Of a stretch of DNA of 64,000 nucleotides, positions 59,661 through 64,000 are shown one piece after another; within the stretch, counting starts at the first letter, position 1, and each line of letters opens with the position of its first letter. The DNA is from Leptonema sp964619535. Its GTDB lineage: Bacteria > Spirochaetota > Leptospiria > Leptospirales > Leptonemataceae. The stretch is from NCBI GenBank assembly GCA_964619535.1, contig CAZUEX010000004.1, positions 1-64,000 of the forward strand. Reading direction: 5' to 3'. A model generated the notes under the pieces. That model had not been told where the DNA came from. It ran no database searches and saw only the letters and a program-made list of their open reading frames with translations. A program made the position numbers and the translations under genes.

Positions 59661-61208
59661 TTAGAAGTTCTGTTGAACGGACAGCTGAATGCGGTGGTTG
59701 GCAACTGTATATGTTTTGCCGATCACACCGGTTTTGCTGATAACCGCCTCATTGTTGATTGTAAGCCCGTCTACGGTCAGCGTATCGACCGAGCCAGGAA
59801 CCGTATAGCTTCCTGTGGTGGCCTGGTTCAGCGCGGCCATGTAGTTCTTGTCGTCTTCTTTATACTTGGCCTGCGAGTAGATGTACTCAATGCCGAACAT
59901 CGTCTTGCCCGACTTCAGCTTGATGCGCGGAGCGATGGTTACAACCTCTTTCAGAGAGGTCACACCACGACCTACGGTTGCCGTCGTGTCGATCTCTTCG
60001 CTTGCACCTTTGTTCACAGTGCGACCGCCCACAATGCCGAACTCAACGTTTTTACCGTAAGCGATTTCACCCCAGTATCCCTGCGATTTCGTCTGAGCAA
60101 ACTGCCTCTTGGTTAACGCATTGTAGGCCACCACGTCGGTTGTGGGGACGCCAAGGGCTGCAAGGTTGGCCTCGGCCACGCTTTGCTGTACAGCGTATCC
60201 GCCGATACCCAGCATGGAGAACCAGTTGTCGCCCCAGGTGGTTGAGGCTTTGATCGTCAGATCGCCGGTTTTCAGCTGCATGTAGGCAGAGTAGATCTGC
60301 GAGCGGACCTCATTCTCGTTGGTGCCGACCTGGGTGTGGGGAACACCACCGAGAAGGGTTGGGTTCGCATTGTCACGAGGAATGATGACCTTGTTGTCGT
60401 AGGTACCGCCGATCTTGAAGCCGCCGATCGTGTAGTCGGCCTGCACGGCAAGCTCGGGTCGCTTGGCGTTTCGAAGGGCCTTGCCGCTCGGGCCAGGGCT
60501 GTTAGGATTGTTTGGATCGAAGTCTGCATGATACGATTGCTCAAGTGCATACAGGCTAACACGCAGGTCATCTGCCGGCTTGAATGTCAGGGCCACCTGC
60601 GGGGCACGGCCGAAAGGATGGATCGGAGCCAGCGGGTTAAACTGAAGCGTTCCCGGAAATACCCCTCCCTGCAGGAACAGTGGGTGCCAGGCCTGGCCAG
60701 CACGCAGTGAAACCATGCCCCAGTCCAGGTTGACCCAGGCATGACGCAGACGGGCCATATTCGTGGTCGCATTGACATGGCCGAAGAAGTCGATCTCGAT
60801 CAGTCCTGTGACCTTCGCGCCGAAGGCATCGGGTGCTGTGATCTTGCCGCTGATGCGGGACTGAACGGCTGTCATGCCGGTCTGGCCACGCGCATTGAGG
60901 TCCTCATTGTTGCCATAGACGTAAATGGCGGCGGCCGTTGGATCTGCAATCAGCGGAGTCGCTGTGCCTCCAGGCCCTCCGAGCAACGCATCGTCCACGG
61001 TCGGTACGCCCCGGATCTGCTGCCGGGCTGCCGGATACAGCAGGAACATGTCGTCGCGCACGGCCACCACCTGACGCGAATCGTTAAAGGCATCGAACTT
61101 CACGAAGCCACCGAATTTTATTCCATACTCCGATTCCTGCGCCTGTAGCATGGCAGGACTGATCAGAGCGGAAAGGGCCACAGTGAGCCACAATCTTTTC
61201 CTGGTCAT
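59661..61208 (-). CDS. DcaP-like trimeric outer-membrane porin
   Basis: A 515-residue outer-membrane barrel. Signal peptide (residues 1-23, ending LQAQE). Typical features of DcaP-like porins: SEYGIKFGGFVKFDAFNDSRQV at the N-terminus, ISGKITAPDAFGAKVTGLIEIDFFGH (~118-143), MARLRHAWVNLDWGMVSLRAGQAWHPLF (~150-177) and the terminal Phe (LSVQQNF). DcaP porins let dicarboxylates and other organic acids through the outer membrane. The gene precedes the symporter operon on the same strand. A good ribosome site (AAGGAGAG) lies three to four bases before the ATG. Confidence 0.85.
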   Translation of the reverse strand: MTRKRLWLTVALSALISPAMLQAQESEYGIKFGGFVKFDAFNDSRQVVAVRDDMFLLYPAARQQIRGVPTVDDALLGGPGGTATPLIADPTAAAIYVYGNNEDLNARGQTGMTAVQSRISGKITAPDAFGAKVTGLIEIDFFGHVNATTNMARLRHAWVNLDWGMVSLRAGQAWHPLFLQGGVFPGTLQFNPLAPIHPFGRAPQVALTFKPADDLRVSLYALEQSYHADFDPNNPNSPGPSGKALRNAKRPELAVQADYTIGGFKIGGTYDNKVIIPRDNANPTLLGGVPHTQVGTNENEVRSQIYSAYMQLKTGDLTIKASTTWGDNWFSMLGIGGYAVQQSVAEANLAALGVPTTDVVAYNALTKRQFAQTKSQGYWGEIAYGKNVEFGIVGGRTVNKGASEEIDTTATVGRGVTSLKEVVTIAPRIKLKSGKTMFGIEYIYSQAKYKEDDKNYMAALNQATTGSYTVPGSVDTLTVDGLTINNEAVISKTGVIGKTYTVANHRIQLSVQQNF

Positions 61209-61814
61209 ACGCTCTCCTTTTATTCTGTTAACGTTTGTTGGTTTATGTGATTCTTTTCAGGGCCTGTAACACCCTTCGCAACCCGAATATGGAGCCCCTC
61301 CTCAACTCAGCACCAACCAGGCACGACAAATGTGCATGGTTACGTTTACGTAAGGGAAAGGCATTCTCTCTCCGGTAAAGGTGTTAAAGGCTGCAACGGA
61401 TCAGGTCGTCTGATAAATCCCCCCTGTAAAGTGTCACTTTCTAATCTAATATCGAGCGCTATAACGCTCTTCCGCGTTCTTCGCTTCTATCGTTGTTTGC
61501 GAACGTTACGAACGACTCATCTCAAGTAAGGGAAGCAGAAATATCTGCAGGTCCCTTGCTCCGTTGCGGAACTCAACCACAACAAAGCCTTATATTTTTT
61601 TTAGAATAATGAAGGGGGCTTGATATTTTACAAGAATTTTTTCTCGCTCAGACACAGAAATTAAAAAAAATCTATAATTCAAATTTAATGAATGAATGCC
61701 GTTCAGGTCTAATTTGAATGACTGTTCAGTGTCGATGCGTTAGGCGTTGCCGACACAGTCTGTGAAGCTGAGAATCAATATAGACTGACAGTCCTGGCTT
61801 TATGGTAAAGAGCT
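61209..61814 (+). promoter_or_regulatory. 600-bp AT-rich intergenic region with a candidate arsR-type promoter and operator
   Basis: No protein gene is recognisable. Nearest to the ArsR gene a CAGACA (61649-61654), 18 bp, then TATAAT (61673-61678) is a good promoter. ATTCAAATT (61677-61685) and its exact reverse complement AATTTGAAT (61711-61719) form a 9-bp inverted repeat around the start point, and ATTCA-N7-TGAAT (61677-61693) is a smaller one; both are like ArsR/SmtB operators. The rest carries A/T tracts (61600-61670) and a stretch before the porin gene. No RNA gene is apparent. Confidence 0.45.
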
Positions 61815-62156
61815 ATGCACAGGGGGCATTTCTCTGGAACGCTCGGGGCGATGGGCGTTCCAAAGACAAAAGAGTTTAGTCGAATGCAGAACGAGCTGGC
61901 CGCGATGGCCCGGGCTCTGGCCAGTCCGTCGCGCGTGGCTATCCTTGACTTTATCTATGATCGTAACCTGTGCACGTGCAGCGATATTGTGGCCCATCTT
62001 CCTCTGGCCCAGGCGACCGTGTCAAGGCACCTGAAAGAGCTGAAAGAGAATGGCCTGATTGAAGGTAGATCGTCCGGCAACTGTGTTCTGTACCGAATCA
62101 ATCGCAAGAAGTGGGATCTCTGTCGCTCTCGCTTTGAGAGGTTTTTCGGTCGCTGA
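61815..62156 (+). CDS. ArsR-family metal-responsive repressor
   Basis: A 113-residue winged-helix protein. LASPSRVAILDFIYD (~36-50), the metal-binding NLCTCSDIV (~51-59, equivalent to ELCVCDL in ArsR, with C53 and C55), the recognition helix AQATVSRHLKELKENGLI (~65-82) and GNCVLYRINRKKWDL. The CxC motif suggests arsenite, cadmium or another thiophilic metal, with C90 and C103 as further candidate ligands. The ATG at 61815 or the one at residue 13 (61851) may start it. It lies 45 bp before the EamA transporter gene and probably controls both. Confidence 0.85.
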   Translation: MHRGHFSGTLGAMGVPKTKEFSRMQNELAAMARALASPSRVAILDFIYDRNLCTCSDIVAHLPLAQATVSRHLKELKENGLIEGRSSGNCVLYRINRKKWDLCRSRFERFFGR

Positions 62157-62201
62157 TTTCGTTTCGCTTTCCTTCCTGCCGCTTTCGTAAAATGCAGCCC
62201 T

Positions 62202-63053
62202 ATGGGCCGATGGCGAGACGTTCTGCTCCTGTTGTGTACGGTGCTGCTCTGGGGCACTACGTTTCATACCGCTCGCTATGCCATGCAGAGCTTCTCGCCG
62301 GTTTCCCTGGCCGCCAGTCGCTTCCTGATCGGTGCCGTTTTTCTGCTGCTGGTCAATGCACGGCGTTCTGACCTCGCCCTGCTTCGAAACAGGCGCTTTG
62401 TAAAGCATGTCGTTTTTCTTGGTATCGTAGGCGTTGTGGGCTATAACCTCCTTATATATGAAGGGATTTCCAGGCTGAATCCGGCCAGGGCGGCCCTGAT
62501 TGCTGCAGCCAATCCAGGCATCACGGCCCTGTTGCTTCGGGTCTGGAAAAAAGAGGCACTGCCCCTGTCCTCCCTGATAGGGATCTGTCTGGCCTTCACC
62601 GGAGTGGCCCTGGTCGTTTTGAAGCCCGACATGGGATGGTCGGTGGGGGTGGGGGAGCTCTGTATCATGGGAGCGGCCACCGCCTGGTCCCTGTACAGCA
62701 TTGCCGGACGTGACGTGATGCGCACCTACGAGCAGCGGGCGGTTACGCTTTATTCTGTTGTAGTGGGCTCCCTGCTGCTGCCGCTTTTTGTGGATGACTG
62801 GCAGGAGCTGGACATTGCCACAGGGCCGCTTCTGGCCGTCGTCTATATGGCCATCTTTGCAACGGGCCTGGCCTACGTCTGGTGGGCACGGGCCGTCCAG
62901 TCGCTCGGGCCTGCCTCTGCTGCCGTTTTCATGAACCTTGTACCGGTCACCGCCCTGGTAATCGAGGTGTTACTTGGTGGCAGCATCGAGCCGCGACAGC
63001 TTCTGGGTGGCCTTCTTGTTATGGTCGGAGTGTGGCTGACAAACCGTCGCTGA
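62202..63053 (+). CDS. EamA-family (DMT) transporter
   Basis: 283 residues, ten predicted membrane segments in the two-repeat layout of EamA proteins. First repeat: LLCTVLLWGTTFHTARYAMQSFSPVSLAASRFLIGAVFLLLVNA, and RLNPARAALIAAANPGITALLLRVWKKEALPLSSLIGICLAFTGVALV. Second: GAATAWSLYSIAGRDVMRTYE and GPASAAVFMNLVPVTALVIEVLLGGSIEPRQLLGGLLVMVGVWLTNRR. Exports or imports a metabolite of unknown identity. The ArsR repressor just upstream may respond to a metal or a stress. Convergent with hisS, 20 bp apart. Confidence 0.9.
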   Translation: MGRWRDVLLLLCTVLLWGTTFHTARYAMQSFSPVSLAASRFLIGAVFLLLVNARRSDLALLRNRRFVKHVVFLGIVGVVGYNLLIYEGISRLNPARAALIAAANPGITALLLRVWKKEALPLSSLIGICLAFTGVALVVLKPDMGWSVGVGELCIMGAATAWSLYSIAGRDVMRTYEQRAVTLYSVVVGSLLLPLFVDDWQELDIATGPLLAVVYMAIFATGLAYVWWARAVQSLGPASAAVFMNLVPVTALVIEVLLGGSIEPRQLLGGLLVMVGVWLTNRR

Positions 63054-63073
63054 CGATTGCCTGAGCATCCCGC

Positions 63074-64000
63074 TCACCGGCCCTTTAGAATTTCGGCCAC
63101 CCTGTGTCGCGATTCGCTTCGCTGAGCCCCCGTTTCCAGATCCTTGATCGTTACGGTTGCATTCTGTATCTCGTCTTCTCCCAGAATCAGGACAAAGCGA
63201 AAGCCTTTCTTTTCGGCCATCTCGAACTGTTTGCCGAACTTCTTTGTGGCTGCAGTAACCGTTTCAATGCTTATACCGTTTGAACGAAGCTCCGAGGCAA
63301 GCTGCAGGCTTTCACCAAGCAGATCGTCGTTCATCAGCGTCAGAAAGGCGCGAGGAGGCGTCGATGCCGTGGATTTCAGACCGTGGCCTTCAAGGAAATG
63401 CTCGAGGGTTACATCCCCCATGCCAAAGCCGACGGCCGGGATGTCTTCTTTGCCGAACTGGCCCAGCAGGCGATCGTAACGACCTCCACCGAAGATGGCC
63501 CTTCGGTTTTCCGGATTGGTGTCATAGATCTCGAACACAAGCCCGGTGTAGTAGTCAAAGCCGCGCACGATGGCAGGATCAAAGATAACCGGAGCGTCGT
63601 AGCCGGCCTTGCGAAGCACGGCCCGTACGGCCATGATATGATCCAGGACGTCTGCCAGCTCCAACGCTCTGTCTGGTTTCAGCTGCAGGTCGGCAATGAT
63701 GTCGTCGGTGTTTCGGTGCAGCGAGGCATTATCGAGCGAAAGGAAGGAGCGAACGCGGGCTTCCAGAGCCGGATCCTCACACTCTTTTGCCAGCTCTGTT
63801 GCAAAGGCCTCTTCGCTGATCTTCTCTTTTTTGTCGATCAGGCGGCCGATGCGACGCAGCTTTTCTCTGTCATCGATGCCCAGCCACAGATCGAGCAGGC
63901 GCCTGTCGCTGATTCGCACCACAAACATGTCGTCGCCTGCTCCGTAGGCGCGCATCAGATCGATGGCAATCATGAGGATTTCGGCATCCGCTCCCGGTCC
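63074..64000 (-). CDS. hisS: Histidyl-tRNA synthetase, C-terminal part, continues beyond the window
   Basis: The reading frame continues past the right edge, so only the last ~308 residues are visible, beginning (in GPGADAEILMIAID) within the core. Markers are the HisRS-specific motif RGFDYYTGLVFEIYD, the active-site loop AIFGGGRYDRLL, motif 3 VGFGMGDVTLEHFLEGHG and a C-terminal anticodon-binding domain (AFLTLMNDDLLGESLQLASELRSNGISIETV, GFRFVLILGEDEIQNATVTIKDLETG). Charges histidine onto tRNA-His. Convergent with the EamA gene. Confidence 0.93.
   Translation of the reverse strand, partial: GPGADAEILMIAIDLMRAYGAGDDMFVVRISDRRLLDLWLGIDDREKLRRIGRLIDKKEKISEEAFATELAKECEDPALEARVRSFLSLDNASLHRNTDDIIADLQLKPDRALELADVLDHIMAVRAVLRKAGYDAPVIFDPAIVRGFDYYTGLVFEIYDTNPENRRAIFGGGRYDRLLGQFGKEDIPAVGFGMGDVTLEHFLEGHGLKSTASTPPRAFLTLMNDDLLGESLQLASELRSNGISIETVTAATKKFGKQFEMAEKKGFRFVLILGEDEIQNATVTIKDLETGAQRSESRHRVAEILKGR

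Noticed and set aside
1..64000. tRNA genes, CRISPR arrays, insertion sequences and prophage genes
   Set aside because: I looked for T-arm signatures, regularly spaced repeats and transposase or integrase proteins and saw none that would hold up; short or degenerate ones could have been missed by eye.

Overview
This window is a piece of bacterial chromosome, most probably from a spirochete of the family Leptospiraceae. Three things point there: a DUF1564 protein and a DUF1577-like protein (families I know almost only from Leptospira and its relatives), a long FliY/FliN-type flagellar switch protein beside lpxC-type LPS biosynthesis, and several sensors and chemoreceptors of the Leptospira kind. 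The base composition looks balanced to slightly GC-rich, unlike the AT-richer pathogenic Leptospira, which makes Leptonema or Turneriella better guesses. This assignment is inference; no rRNA gene is present. I saw no tRNA gene, CRISPR array or intact insertion sequence.

Layout. 1-5 kb (minus strand): a truncated SpoIIE-type phosphatase, lpxC, a membrane-anchored unknown and an Fe-S uracil-DNA glycosylase. 5-7 kb: a 2,4-dienoyl-CoA-reductase-like SDR and a metzincin lipoprotein. 7-9 kb: an accessory-looking two-gene unit, a PIN-GNAT-PUA-like fusion followed by an overlapping ASCH-domain gene. 9-19 kb: a TorF-like outer-membrane protein, a DUF1577-like protein with a very clear promoter and inverted repeat, endonuclease I, pyrE and lnt (divergent with overlapping start codons), DUF1564, a SET protein coupled to fliY, dnaX and a lipoprotein-like methyltransferase. 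19-22 kb: a fragment of an acyl-CoA dehydrogenase gene, a GIY-YIG-like nuclease gene, then the intact acyl-CoA dehydrogenase and an SGNH hydrolase. 22-31 kb: transporters (MFS, YhhQ), a degenerate Uma2 protein, a sirtuin, an OlsB-like acyltransferase, a NifX-like protein with a histidine-rich insert, an AraC regulator divergent from a GapN-like dehydrogenase, and a small secreted repeat protein.

31-36 kb is a tightly coupled HtrA-GtrA-GtrB-membrane glycosyltransferase operon. serS, an RluA-type pseudouridine synthase and a prepilin peptidase follow. 38-48 kb (minus strand) is a signalling run: TolC-like protein, chemoreceptor, aldehyde dehydrogenase, a PAS histidine kinase that has Asp where the phosphoacceptor His should be, and a REC-GGDEF response regulator.

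50-61 kb is a co-oriented acetate block: porin, DUF4212 small subunit, sodium:solute symporter, a small membrane protein, a chemoreceptor with a C-terminal sensory domain, a cNMP-CBS-DUF294 protein, a DEDDh exonuclease and acetyl-CoA synthetase. The porin lets substrate through the outer membrane, the symporter takes it up, Acs activates it, and the DUF294/exonuclease pair is the recurrent but poorly understood companion of Acs in many bacteria. The window ends with an ArsR regulator, an EamA transporter and the C-terminal part of hisS.

The strongest candidates for new biology are the PIN-GNAT-PUA/ASCH pair, the His-to-Asp histidine kinase with its GGDEF partner, the 11-bp inverted repeat around the DUF1577-like promoter, the palindrome cluster before the symporter operon, and the VDSFPD repeat protein.
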